Origin: Myxococcales bacterium | GTDB lineage: Bacteria > Myxococcota_A > Polyangia > JAAYKL01 | DNA: 40,083 nucleotides | Assembly: GCA_012522445.1 (NCBI GenBank) | Contig: JAAYKL010000103.1 | Span: forward strand, 1 to 40,083 | Direction of reading: 5' to 3' | In this document: one piece after another, positions 17,756 through 26,067 of the stretch | How positions within the stretch are numbered: the stretch's first letter is position 1 | How the letters are laid out: each line of letters begins with the position of its first letter | Program-made: the position numbers and the translations under genes | Notes under the pieces: generated by a model | Databases searched by the model: none | What the model saw: only the letters and a program-made list of their open reading frames with translations | Told to the model about the DNA's origin: nothing

Positions 17756-18589
17756 CTACTCAGCGAGCAAGCGAAGGATCAGGGCGTAAACATCTTTTTT
17801 GCGAATGCCCATCGTTTGGGCCAGACGCGCAGATATGTCCTTGGCGCTCTCCCCCCGCGCCATCTCCTGACGCACCAAATGCTCCAGGGCATCTGGCGAT
17901 AACAGCGGGGCATCGTCGCTGTGCGCCCCTTCTACGACCAGCGTAATTTCACCGCGGACATCATCGCCAAACGCCTTCGCCAGAACCGCCAAATCATCGA
18001 CGCGGATCTCCTCATAGCGCTTGGTCAACTCGCGCATCAATGTGGCGCGGCGCGGGCCACACCGCACAGACAGCTCCGACAGCGTACCCCCAATGCGGTG
18101 CGGAGATTCGTACACTACGGCCAGGGCGGTATCTACGGCGATGGCATTGATGCGGGCGTCCCGTGTCTTTCCGCTGCGGGGCAAAAACCCGTAAAAACGA
18201 ACGCCATCTCCGCGCAATCCACAAACCGAAATGGCGCTGGCCAACGCCGAAGGACCGGGAACCGGCGTCGTGCGAATGCCCGCCTCCTGAGCGGCGGCGA
18301 CCAATTGCTGCCCAGGATCGGACACCGACGGCGTCCCCGCGTCCGAAACCAGCGCCACGCATTGACCGTCGCGCAACCGCTGCACCAAATTGGGCACCGC
18401 GTGCGCTGCGTTTTCTTCGCGAAAGCTGACCAGCGGAGTGGCAATCCCATAACGAGCGAGCAACCGCGCCGTTATCCGCGTGTCCTCCGCGGCGATCACG
18501 TCGACTTGCTTTAAGGTGTCAACGGCCCGAAATGTGATGTCATCCAAATTGCCAATGGGCGTACCCACAATGTACAAAACACCGGTCAT
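17756..18589 (-). CDS. rsmI: 16S rRNA (cytidine(1402)-2'-O)-methyltransferase
   Basis: 277-residue SAM-dependent methyltransferase of the tetrapyrrole methylase fold that 2'-O-methylates C1402 in the decoding centre. Diagnostic blocks are LYIVGTPIGNLDDIT at the N-terminus, AEDTRITARLL, LVSDAGTPSVSDPG, PVPGPSALASAISVCG, FYGFLPR, YESPHRI and REL-TK-YEE. Length matches the family. GAGGAA precedes the ATG. It converges with the PAP2 gene, 29 bases apart, with no clear terminator. It begins 42 bases after the sigma factor stop, so the two may form one transcript. Confidence 0.95.
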   Translation of the reverse strand: MTGVLYIVGTPIGNLDDITFRAVDTLKQVDVIAAEDTRITARLLARYGIATPLVSFREENAAHAVPNLVQRLRDGQCVALVSDAGTPSVSDPGQQLVAAAQEAGIRTTPVPGPSALASAISVCGLRGDGVRFYGFLPRSGKTRDARINAIAVDTALAVVYESPHRIGGTLSELSVRCGPRRATLMRELTKRYEEIRVDDLAVLAKAFGDDVRGEITLVVEGAHSDDAPLLSPDALEHLVRQEMARGESAKDISARLAQTMGIRKKDVYALILRLLAE

Positions 18590-18631
18590 GTTGGATTCCT
18601 CGGCGCTGATGAAGGCATGGAGGGTCGATGG

Positions 18632-19597
18632 TTACGGATGTGCACTGAAGTACTCGTTCATCTCCACCTCTAAATAGCTGCGCAAACGGATGAGTACTTT
18701 TTTTTCTATCTGGCGCACGCGTTCGCGGCTGATGCTGAAATCGTCGCCAATCTCCTGCAGGGTGCGCGGCGTCTCGCTCAACAATCGCTGGCGGAATATC
18801 AGCGCCTCTTTTCCCTCGAGAGACTGTCCAAAACGCTCGAGTTGAAAACGCAGTTCATCATCAAAGAGGGCGCGATCCAATTGCTCGTCAGCGAGGACCC
18901 CGGGCGCGGGCAATGTGTCTTGGCGGGTCAAGGCGCGGCCGTCTGCATTGCCGATCTCCGCGTTGAGCGAGAGGTCATCCGCCCCCATGCGCTGCTCCAT
19001 TTCGATGACTTCTCTTTCTTTAACCTGCAGGTTTTGGGCCAGCATTTTGCTGGTGGGCTCAATGCCCATGGCCTCCAAGCGTTGTCGCTCTTTGTTCAGG
19101 TTAAAAAACAGTTTTCGCTGGGCCTGCGTGGTGCCGATTTTCACCATGCGCCAATTGCTGAGAACGTAGCGCAAAATGTAGGCGCGAATCCACCAGGCCG
19201 AGTAGGAAGAGAGCTTCACCCCCTGTGTGGGATCAAATTTTTTCACGGCGTGCATCAAACCGACATTGCCCTCTTGAATCAAGTCCATGATGTTGCGATA
19301 GGCCCGGCGGTACTCAAACGCGATCTTGACCACCAGGCGCAAATTGGAAGTGACCAAGCGGGCGGCCAAGGCCGGGTCCTGCGTTTCGACATACTCTTCG
19401 GCAAGTTGGCGTTCCTCATCGGGCTTGAGCAACGGGTAGCGTTTGATCTCTTGGATAAAGGCGTTGAGCGGATCGTAGCGCACCACTTGTCCAGCCGTCG
19501 CCTTTGTTTGCGAAACAGAGACGCCTTTAGGTGGTGTCACCCCCTTGGTCTTGGATACTGGTTTTCGTTTTCGGGGCTGTCGGGTCGTTGTAGACAT
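18632..19597 (-). CDS. rpoH: RpoH-type alternative sigma factor (heat-shock sigma-32 group)
   Basis: 321 residues. A 35-residue basic leader is followed by region 1.2 ([17 protein letters not shown]), region 2 ([48 protein letters not shown]) and the RpoH box QRKLFFNLN (160-168), which marks this subgroup. Region 4 ends with a helix-turn-helix ([20 protein letters not shown]). The start at 19597 is the first Met that is not inside the divergent promoter region; the ribosome site is weak, so the N-terminus may be shorter. Several RpoH-like sigma factors can occur in these bacteria, so it may control development or stress rather than heat shock. Confidence 0.85.
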   Translation of the reverse strand: MSTTTRQPRKRKPVSKTKGVTPPKGVSVSQTKATAGQVVRYDPLNAFIQEIKRYPLLKPDEERQLAEEYVETQDPALAARLVTSNLRLVVKIAFEYRRAYRNIMDLIQEGNVGLMHAVKKFDPTQGVKLSSYSAWWIRAYILRYVLSNWRMVKIGTTQAQRKLFFNLNKERQRLEAMGIEPTSKMLAQNLQVKEREVIEMEQRMGADDLSLNAEIGNADGRALTRQDTLPAPGVLADEQLDRALFDDELRFQLERFGQSLEGKEALIFRQRLLSETPRTLQEIGDDFSISRERVRQIEKKVLIRLRSYLEVEMNEYFSAHP

Positions 19598-19696
19598 AAG
19601 TCGGCATTTCCATTTCGGCGTTATCCCTGTTGATGGCGGTAACGCTCTCGCTCTTTTTACACCGATCCATGCAAAAATCGATATATAAACGTCGGA

Positions 19697-20986
19697 ATGA
19701 AAAAGACACGCGCCCAAAAACAGCGTTACGAACTGCACATTTCACAACTCGCATCGCAAGGAGACGGCGTTGCCTACCGCGATGACAAGGCGTTTTTTGT
19801 CCCCTTTGCGGCCCCGGGCGATCGCGTTCTGGCACAGGCACAAAAGACCCAAGGCCGCAATGTTCAGTGCAAACTGCTGCAAATTCTTTCCAGTGGTTCC
19901 GCGCGCGTCACACCGCCGTGTCCCCTCTTTCAAACCTGCGGCGCCTGCGACTGGCAACACGTCGCTTACGATGTGCAGTGCGACAACAAAGCGCGTTGGC
20001 TGCAACAAATTTTGTCCCACACTCCCATCCCCTTCACCCCCTCTCCCGCCGCTTTGGGCTACCGCCGCCTCGCCCGATTGCATGCGAGGACGCGCGTGGA
20101 TGGCTCGGTACAAATGGGCTTTCACGCCCGCAAGGGACGCCACATTGTCGACACGCACGATTGCCCCATGCTCGTGCCCAGCTTGCGAGAGGCGCTGGCA
20201 CCCTTGCGCCAAATCTTGCTGCCAACCATCCCTCATGCGGTCACTCTCTCTCTCAGCGCCGGCACCGCAGGCGCCTTTGTCCACGTGCAGAGCCCACAGC
20301 CGCTGCCCCCTCACCATTACGAAACAGCCCGTCACCTCTGCCAGACCCGCGCTCTTGCTGGCGTCTCGGCCAACGTCGATGGCATCTCCGCACACATCGC
20401 CGGCGACGCCTGGGTCGCATCCAACGCATCCGACGGCCAGGGCATGCGCTCCCCCCACGCGAGCTTTGGCCAAGCCAATGACGCCATCAACCTGGCCTTG
20501 GGAACCTGCATCCGCAATTGGCTCCTCGAGCGCGCGCCTTTTCAACATGCGCTCGAACTCTTCGCCGGTGCGGGCAACCTCACCCTCCTCCTCCTGCCCC
20601 ACCTCCCCCGGATCACCACCGTCGAGTGGGACACACACGCCTGCCAAGCCGCGCGACACAACGTCGACCGCCGACAAGAAACAGACAGCCCTGACACCGC
20701 CACCGTCTCCATCCACGAAGGCGATGCCGTCGTCGCGTACCCACAATTCGCCCAGCGCTGCGATCTCGTCGTACTGGATCCGCCCCGGAAAGGCTGCGAA
20801 GCGCTCTGCCACCACATGAAGGACGCCCCACACCGCACCATCATCTACGTTTCCTGCAACCCCCTCACCCTGGCGCGCGATCTCGCCATCTTGGCCCAAG
20901 GACAGTGGCGCATCACGGCCGCACACGGCTTCGACATGTTCGCCCAAACCCGGCACGTCGAAGTCGCCGTATGCCTGGAGCGATAA
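19697..20986 (+). CDS. rlmD: 23S rRNA (uracil-5-)-methyltransferase, RlmD/RumA type
   Basis: 429-residue SAM-dependent RNA methyltransferase. A TRAM domain (about 8-65) is followed by four cysteines of a [4Fe-4S] site (Cys75, Cys81, Cys84, Cys156), then the SAM domain with [36 protein letters not shown] and the catalytic Cys387 in [13 protein letters not shown]; the base Glu lies in [10 protein letters not shown]. Target U1939 is the usual one, but U747 or a tRNA site cannot be excluded. TATATAAAC ends about 7 bases before the ATG and there is no good ribosome site, so a very short or absent 5' leader is possible. It is divergent from the sigma factor. Confidence 0.9.
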   Translation: MKKTRAQKQRYELHISQLASQGDGVAYRDDKAFFVPFAAPGDRVLAQAQKTQGRNVQCKLLQILSSGSARVTPPCPLFQTCGACDWQHVAYDVQCDNKARWLQQILSHTPIPFTPSPAALGYRRLARLHARTRVDGSVQMGFHARKGRHIVDTHDCPMLVPSLREALAPLRQILLPTIPHAVTLSLSAGTAGAFVHVQSPQPLPPHHYETARHLCQTRALAGVSANVDGISAHIAGDAWVASNASDGQGMRSPHASFGQANDAINLALGTCIRNWLLERAPFQHALELFAGAGNLTLLLLPHLPRITTVEWDTHACQAARHNVDRRQETDSPDTATVSIHEGDAVVAYPQFAQRCDLVVLDPPRKGCEALCHHMKDAPHRTIIYVSCNPLTLARDLAILAQGQWRITAAHGFDMFAQTRHVEVAVCLER

Positions 20987-20989
20987 GAC

Positions 20990-21193
20990 ATGCGCGTTCC
21001 CTGGCACACATCTTTCGAAGTACAGCGACGGCAATATCGGTTTTGCTTTACGTGCGAAGATTGCGCACACCACCATCCAGAAGCCACGTCGTGTGTCCAC
21101 GGATTCCCCAACGCCGAGCATCTCCAGCGCCACTACACGCCCGAAGACCCGCCCAGCGACATCCTCTTTTGCAAGGAGTTCGAACTGGCTTGA
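20990..21193 (+). CDS. Small cysteine-rich cytoplasmic protein, function unknown
   Basis: 67 residues with no signal peptide. Cysteines at CFTCEDCAHH, TSCVHGFPN and FCKEFELA could form a zinc site. The ATG comes 3 bases after the stop of the rRNA methyltransferase, so it is almost certainly translated by coupling to it. The C-terminal 'FCKEFEL' and the zinc-ribbon-like CxxCxxC look conserved in style, but I cannot name a family. A role in RNA modification or in supporting the iron-sulfur enzyme upstream is only a guess from position. Confidence 0.7.
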   Translation: MRVPWHTSFEVQRRQYRFCFTCEDCAHHHPEATSCVHGFPNAEHLQRHYTPEDPPSDILFCKEFELA

Positions 21194-21245
21194 ATGCGGT
21201 TCGCTATGCTAAACCCAAAGCAGATGCCACCGAAAAGGAGCCCCC

Positions 21246-21452
21246 ATGTCACTTGACGCATCGCTGCTATCCGTTTTGGCATGTCCCAAATGCAAGGGAC
21301 CGCTGCAGGTCGTCACCACCCCCGAAGGCTTTGCGTGCAGCCAGTGCCAGTTGCTGTACAAAACCGACGATGACATCCCCAACTTCCTCATCGACGAAGC
21401 CCTGCCATGGAAGGCCAAGGGCACTTCCAACGGTTCATCCTCATCGCATTGA
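21246..21452 (+). CDS. Trm112-like zinc protein (UPF0434 type)
   Basis: 68 residues with the typical sequence LLSVLACPKCKGPL and FACSQCQLLYKTDDDIPNFLIDEA. Two CxxC pairs form the zinc site. In eukaryotes and archaea Trm112 activates several methyltransferases of RNA and protein; the bacterial homologues (YcaR type) are less studied. AAAAGGAG lies before the ATG. It follows the rRNA methyltransferase and the 67-residue protein, which fits a methyltransferase-partner role (inference). The last ten residues are Ser-rich and not part of the domain. Confidence 0.9.
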   Translation: MSLDASLLSVLACPKCKGPLQVVTTPEGFACSQCQLLYKTDDDIPNFLIDEALPWKAKGTSNGSSSSH

Positions 21453-21494
21453 AAACTGTTTTGCCGGCGGGTGCCGCTATCTCGGTGTGGGCAG

Positions 21495-23768
21495 TTACTG
21501 TCCGCGTGCCGCCTTGGCCGCCCGTTTACGCTCCATCATAATATCGTCGGCCTCGCGCATGATTTCATCTAGCGTACGCGAAGTCCCGGCGAGAATGGCG
21601 GATGCTCCCATCGACATGGAAAGCGCATAAGATGCGTGGTGGGTTCGGTTGTATTTTTCGATGACGCGCCCCAGGCGTTCCATGATGCGCGCTTCGACCA
21701 TCTCCGGAGATCCGTTCACTATCAAAATGGCGGTAAACTCGTCGCCGCCAATGCGCGCAATCAAATCTTGTTCGCGAAAGGTTTCGCAGAGCACGCTGGC
21801 CGCACCGCGGATGGCGCGATCGCCCTCCTCGTGTCCCCAGGTGTCATTGATGCGCTTCAGGCCATCTAGGTCCGCATAGAACAGCATCAGCGACTGGCCG
21901 TTTAAAATGGCGACGTCCAGCAGTTTTTGCCCCTGCGACACAAAGCCGCGGCGGTTTTGCAACCCCGTCAGTTCATCCAGCATGGATTGGTTTTTTAACT
22001 CGCGCATAAGGAAGGAGCTCTTTAAAGACGAACTCACGTGCAAGCGGAGTTCCTCAAACATGAACAAGGGGGCGCCTTCCTGGTATTCGACCAGCATAAA
22101 ACCGAAGTGCTCGTCGTGAAAGAACAACGGCATAAAGATGTAATTGTTGGCCTTGTCGCTCTCGAGGATGCCATCGGGAGCCAGCGCGGCGGTCTCAAAA
22201 ACTTGCTGTCCCCGGTTGTAGTTCACTATGCCTTTGCGCTGGTTAAACCCCAGCAGCAGACGCGCGTTGCGCGGAAACGACCACTCCGTTGCCGAGATGC
22301 CCGGGTTGCGAGAGTTTTGGTTGTAAAGCGCCAGCACCGCGCTGTTGATGCGGATTTTCGGAAACGCGTCAGAGATGGTGTCGAGAACGCGCCGCACCTC
22401 AAACGAAGTAATGATGTTTTGCGAGGTCTCGCGGATGGTCAGCTGAAACATATCGGCCTGGTAGTGCTGATCTTCGACGATGCGCAGGCGGTGTTCGCGC
22501 ACCAAGGCACCCGCTTGCTGCAAAATATCAGCGGCCTGGCTGCGGTGTGTGGGGCGGTGCAAGACAGTTTTGATGTGTGTGCCCAGCTCTTGAATGATCA
22601 CTTGCATCACCGGAACCACGTCGGCCAGGGCGGCATACTTAAACAAGAAGAAATCGACTTCATTGAGAAAGACATCTTCGGTTTGCGCATCGGTCGCGTC
22701 GGCCACCAACTTGTCGATGAGTGCGTCTACGTCGTCGCGCAAATGGGTGTCCCATTCGGATGACGTGTCGCTGCGCAGCAAGGGCTGAATTTCATCAACC
22801 ATGGCATTCAGCAATGTCGAGCGGTCCAAAATGGCTTCGGCGCGGGTATTGGAACGCGCACCGCGCACCCCATGCGAAAAGCACCCACAAGAACGGCGAA
22901 AAACAGGTTCAGCGGGCAAAATTACATCGGCGACATCTTTGCCAGTTTTCAGGCGCTCCAACAATGCCAGCAAAGCCTGACGCCCCAAGGCATCCAAGGG
23001 TTGCCGCACTGTCGAGAGAGGGGGCATGTGCATTTGCGACAACGGCACATCGTCGAAACCCGCCACAGCCACTTTGGTTGGCACGTGAATGTTGCGCCGC
23101 TTCAGCTCGGCGATGGCGCCAAACGCCGACGCGTCATCAACGGCAATCACGGCATCGAAGGGGATGTTGTTTTCGAGGAGGCGTTTCACCGCATCGCGGC
23201 CAGAGCGTTCGGAAAATGTACCGGAAATCACGAGCTCAGAGCGAAAGGGGAGTTCGTGTTCGGTCAGGGCGTCGCAGTAGGCGCGAAACCTTGTCTCGGC
23301 TTCGGAATGTCCCTCGGGCCCCTTAACAAAGACGATGTTTCGATAACCGTGTACCTGGATAAAGTGCGCCATCATCGCGTGGATGCCCACGCCGTTTTCG
23401 ACCATCACCGTCGGCGCATTGGCGAGTTTGGCCGAGAGGCAAACGATGGGCACGTCGCCCAAGCTGTTGCAAAAATCTTCTGAAAAAGACATGCCGCGAT
23501 GCTCGGCCATCGAACCGGCGAAAACGATAACGCCAGCGACGTCGGATTTGCGCACAAAATCAGCGATGATATTGTAATGCACATCAAAGCTATCGACGCG
23601 GTCCTGTGACGTCGCAATAAAGGAGATGAGGTTGACATCCATCTCCTCGGCCGCACGCGAGAGCCCCAACCAAACCGGAGATTGATAAGACTCGTGCAGC
23701 GCATCTACGACGACGCCAATGCGCGGTCTTTTGTTTTGCGCCGATTCACCCTTTGAAATTTGTATCAT
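21495..23768 (-). CDS. Diguanylate cyclase with LacI/periplasmic-binding-protein-like sensor domain
   Basis: 757 residues with no signal peptide or transmembrane segment. Residues about 15-290 form a LacI-type ligand-binding fold (RIGVVVDALHESYQSPVWLGL, DAVIAVDDASAFGAIAELK, KVAVAGFDDVPLSQMHMPPLSTV), but no HTH precedes it. A helical and GAF-like middle part follows (about 300-580). The C-terminal GGDEF domain has an intact active site (GGDEF 674-678) and an inhibitory RxxD site five residues upstream (REQD), so it should make c-di-GMP with feedback. The start at 23768 has GGAG 7 bases upstream. Sugar or nucleoside sensing is likely from the fold; the ligand is unknown. A signature of one-component cytoplasmic sensing. 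Confidence 0.9.
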   Translation of the reverse strand: MIQISKGESAQNKRPRIGVVVDALHESYQSPVWLGLSRAAEEMDVNLISFIATSQDRVDSFDVHYNIIADFVRKSDVAGVIVFAGSMAEHRGMSFSEDFCNSLGDVPIVCLSAKLANAPTVMVENGVGIHAMMAHFIQVHGYRNIVFVKGPEGHSEAETRFRAYCDALTEHELPFRSELVISGTFSERSGRDAVKRLLENNIPFDAVIAVDDASAFGAIAELKRRNIHVPTKVAVAGFDDVPLSQMHMPPLSTVRQPLDALGRQALLALLERLKTGKDVADVILPAEPVFRRSCGCFSHGVRGARSNTRAEAILDRSTLLNAMVDEIQPLLRSDTSSEWDTHLRDDVDALIDKLVADATDAQTEDVFLNEVDFFLFKYAALADVVPVMQVIIQELGTHIKTVLHRPTHRSQAADILQQAGALVREHRLRIVEDQHYQADMFQLTIRETSQNIITSFEVRRVLDTISDAFPKIRINSAVLALYNQNSRNPGISATEWSFPRNARLLLGFNQRKGIVNYNRGQQVFETAALAPDGILESDKANNYIFMPLFFHDEHFGFMLVEYQEGAPLFMFEELRLHVSSSLKSSFLMRELKNQSMLDELTGLQNRRGFVSQGQKLLDVAILNGQSLMLFYADLDGLKRINDTWGHEEGDRAIRGAASVLCETFREQDLIARIGGDEFTAILIVNGSPEMVEARIMERLGRVIEKYNRTHHASYALSMSMGASAILAGTSRTLDEIMREADDIMMERKRAAKAARGQ

Positions 23769-24071
23769 TGAACAACTCCGTGCGCCGATTCCCGATGTCA
23801 CAAAACAGCACCGCTGTCACCAGCGCTCATGCTGTAACACACTGCGATATCTGATAAGCTTATTTTAATGAGCGTGTTTGTAAAGGCGTGGATAAATAAA
23901 ACATAACAAATGCTGCGGCAAATATTGCAGGCGCCTTGTTCACTCAATTTGTGCCAAGCGCAGCAATCGATTTTCTCTTTGACATCGCAGCGTCATCATT
24001 CCTAATATTCCCCCGGATTGCAGGGTTACTTTTCGCAACATATGTGAAATACATACGTTGAAGGGAGTCAC
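23769..24071. other. 303-base divergent intergenic region
   Basis: AT-rich compared with its surroundings. It holds the promoter for the TPR gene (23979-24008), and a 10-bp perfect palindrome ATAAGCTTAT (23854-23863) that could be an operator for either gene. No small open frame with a convincing ribosome site was found, and no RNA gene was recognised. Confidence 0.6.
23979..24008 (+). promoter_or_regulatory. Sigma-70-type promoter of the TPR gene
   Basis: Consensus TTGACA (23979-23984), 18-base spacer, TAATAT (24003-24008). The predicted start lies near 24015, about 57 bases before the ATG at 24072. Confidence 0.6.
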
Positions 24072-26054
24072 ATGCCGAACCGATCGCACTATCTTTTCGC
24101 TACACTTTTTATTTTTGCTGTAACGCTGACAACCACCGCCTGGGCCAATCCCCGCGCAAGCGCCGAAGACCACTACAAACAAGGGGTCGAATTTGTCGAA
24201 AAAGGTCAATATATTCGCGCGATTGCAAAACTGGAACAAGCCATTGGCCTCAATCCCGAGTGGCGCTATTACGAGCCCTTGGCCCAAGCCTACGAAGCGC
24301 AAAACGAAGTCGATAAGGCCTTCGACGCCTACGACAAATTCCTAAAAAAAGCCGGGAACAAGCTCCCCGTGGCACGGCGCAACGAAGTCCGCAAAATTAT
24401 GGACGCCTTGCAGGTTCGCAAAGACCAGCAGGCCAACCAAGCCGAAGCCCAAATGCGCTACCAAAAAGGTGCCAAACTGCAACAAGAAGGGCGCCTAGAG
24501 CTCGCCATCATCGAATTTGAGGCCGCCTATGATTTGAGCGGCGAATACTTCATTAAGCGCAATATCGCTGCCATTGAATTGGCACTGGGCAACAAGGCCC
24601 GCGCCCTCTCTGAATTTCAAAAGTACCTGCAGATGGGAAAAGACAAAGTTTCCCAACAGGACCGCGCGGCAGTCGAAGCGCAAATTCGCCAATTGCAAAA
24701 AGATCTCAAGGCCGAAGAGTCCCTAAAAGGTGCCAAAGACGACATCAAAAAAGCGCGCGCGTACATCAACCGCAGCGACTTTGAAGGCGCCTACAAACTC
24801 CTCGAAAAGTCGTACAAAATTTATCAGTACTACGACACATTGCAATATATGGGGAAGGCCTCTGCAGAGCGCAAACACTACCGGCGCGCGATCTATTTCT
24901 ATAATGGATTTCTCGCCATGGGCGGTCAGCAAATCCCCGCTGCCACGGTCCAAAGCATCCAGGCCGAAGTGACGCGCCTCATGCCTTTTGCGCAAGATGA
25001 AGAGCGCCGAGACCAAGCCGCGATGCTGGCCGAAAAAGGCAAGGGACAAATGGCCCAGAGAGACCACTCCGGCGCCATGCTCTCTTTTGAGCAGGCTTAC
25101 CGCTTCAGCCCCTCTTATCCCTACCTCAAACTCATCGCCGAAGCCGCCGAAGCCCTCGACCATCCCGGCAAGGCCCTGTCGCACTACGAGCGGTACCTGA
25201 CCGACGGCGACAACAACCTTTCGGCGACCGAAAAAGAGACCATCCGCAAGCGCATTGCAGCGCTCCAAGCAAAGCTCGAAGACCGCAACTCCGAAGCCGT
25301 TGCCAAGGAGCACTTTGAGCAAGGCATGGCGGCCTACAACGCAAAAAACTACGAAGTGGCCGTCACCCATTTCGAAGCCGCTTACAACAACGCCTCCAAC
25401 CACTTCTTTTTAAACTGGTACGCCGAATCTGAAGCGGGCCTCGGCAACTACGAGAAAGCACTGGCCCTGTATCAGCTCTACCTCGAAGAAGGCTCCGAAA
25501 AGCTCAAGCCGACCACCCGCGCGCGCACCGAGCGGCGCATGGAACAGCTCAAGCAAAAGATCCAATCCGTTCAAATCGCCGATGTGCCCAAAGACATGGA
25601 AACCCAACTCTCCGACTTGATCGCACTCGGTCCTGCGGGCCAAGGGGCGCAAATGAATGACGACGTCACGCCAGAACCCATGTCGCCAGTTGGTAGCTCG
25701 CCACAGGTAAAAAAACGCGTCTGGACCTGGGTGGCCCTGGGCGTCACCCTTGCGGCCACAGCGACAGCGGCCACCACCGGGGGGCTCGCCAAGTACAAAC
25801 GAAACGAAATAGATAACAAATGCCCTAACAAGATGTGCCCCATCGAATATATGGATGGCGCCCTCAAGTGGGAGCAACAGGCCAACAATCTGGTCCTCGT
25901 ACGCAACATCTCCATCGGTGTGGGGGCGGCTGCCTTCACCTCATTTGTCGTGCTGGCCATCGTCGAACCCAAGATTTGGGCCAAAAAGGAACTCGCGCTG
26001 ACCCCCAACCTGGGCATGGGATATGCGGGCTTGTCCTTCCAGCGCTCCTTTTAG
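24072..26054 (+). CDS. Exported tetratricopeptide-repeat protein with C-terminal membrane segments
   Basis: 660 residues. A signal peptide (1-27, ending AWA-NP) is followed by about a dozen TPR-like helical hairpins (HYKQGVEFVEKGQYIRAIAKLEQAIGL and similar at roughly 55-80-residue spacing) to about 510. Near 550-650 there are two hydrophobic helices (VWTWVALGVTLAATATAATTG and NISIGVGAAAFTSFVVLAIV) separated by a CPNKMCP loop; the last residues end QRSF. This layout is common in Myxococcota-type TPR proteins of unknown role, probably scaffolds in the envelope. GGGAG precedes the ATG. The CotH-like gene follows after 13 bases. Confidence 0.8.
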   Translation: MPNRSHYLFATLFIFAVTLTTTAWANPRASAEDHYKQGVEFVEKGQYIRAIAKLEQAIGLNPEWRYYEPLAQAYEAQNEVDKAFDAYDKFLKKAGNKLPVARRNEVRKIMDALQVRKDQQANQAEAQMRYQKGAKLQQEGRLELAIIEFEAAYDLSGEYFIKRNIAAIELALGNKARALSEFQKYLQMGKDKVSQQDRAAVEAQIRQLQKDLKAEESLKGAKDDIKKARAYINRSDFEGAYKLLEKSYKIYQYYDTLQYMGKASAERKHYRRAIYFYNGFLAMGGQQIPAATVQSIQAEVTRLMPFAQDEERRDQAAMLAEKGKGQMAQRDHSGAMLSFEQAYRFSPSYPYLKLIAEAAEALDHPGKALSHYERYLTDGDNNLSATEKETIRKRIAALQAKLEDRNSEAVAKEHFEQGMAAYNAKNYEVAVTHFEAAYNNASNHFFLNWYAESEAGLGNYEKALALYQLYLEEGSEKLKPTTRARTERRMEQLKQKIQSVQIADVPKDMETQLSDLIALGPAGQGAQMNDDVTPEPMSPVGSSPQVKKRVWTWVALGVTLAATATAATTGGLAKYKRNEIDNKCPNKMCPIEYMDGALKWEQQANNLVLVRNISIGVGAAAFTSFVVLAIVEPKIWAKKELALTPNLGMGYAGLSFQRSF

Positions 26055-26067
26055 CAAGGAAAATCAA

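Noticed and set aside
19742..21133. 463-codon open frame antisense to the rRNA methyltransferase
   Set aside because: It is the low-complexity shadow of the GC-skewed third codon position of the plus-strand gene, with no motif or ribosome site, and it also runs through the following small gene.
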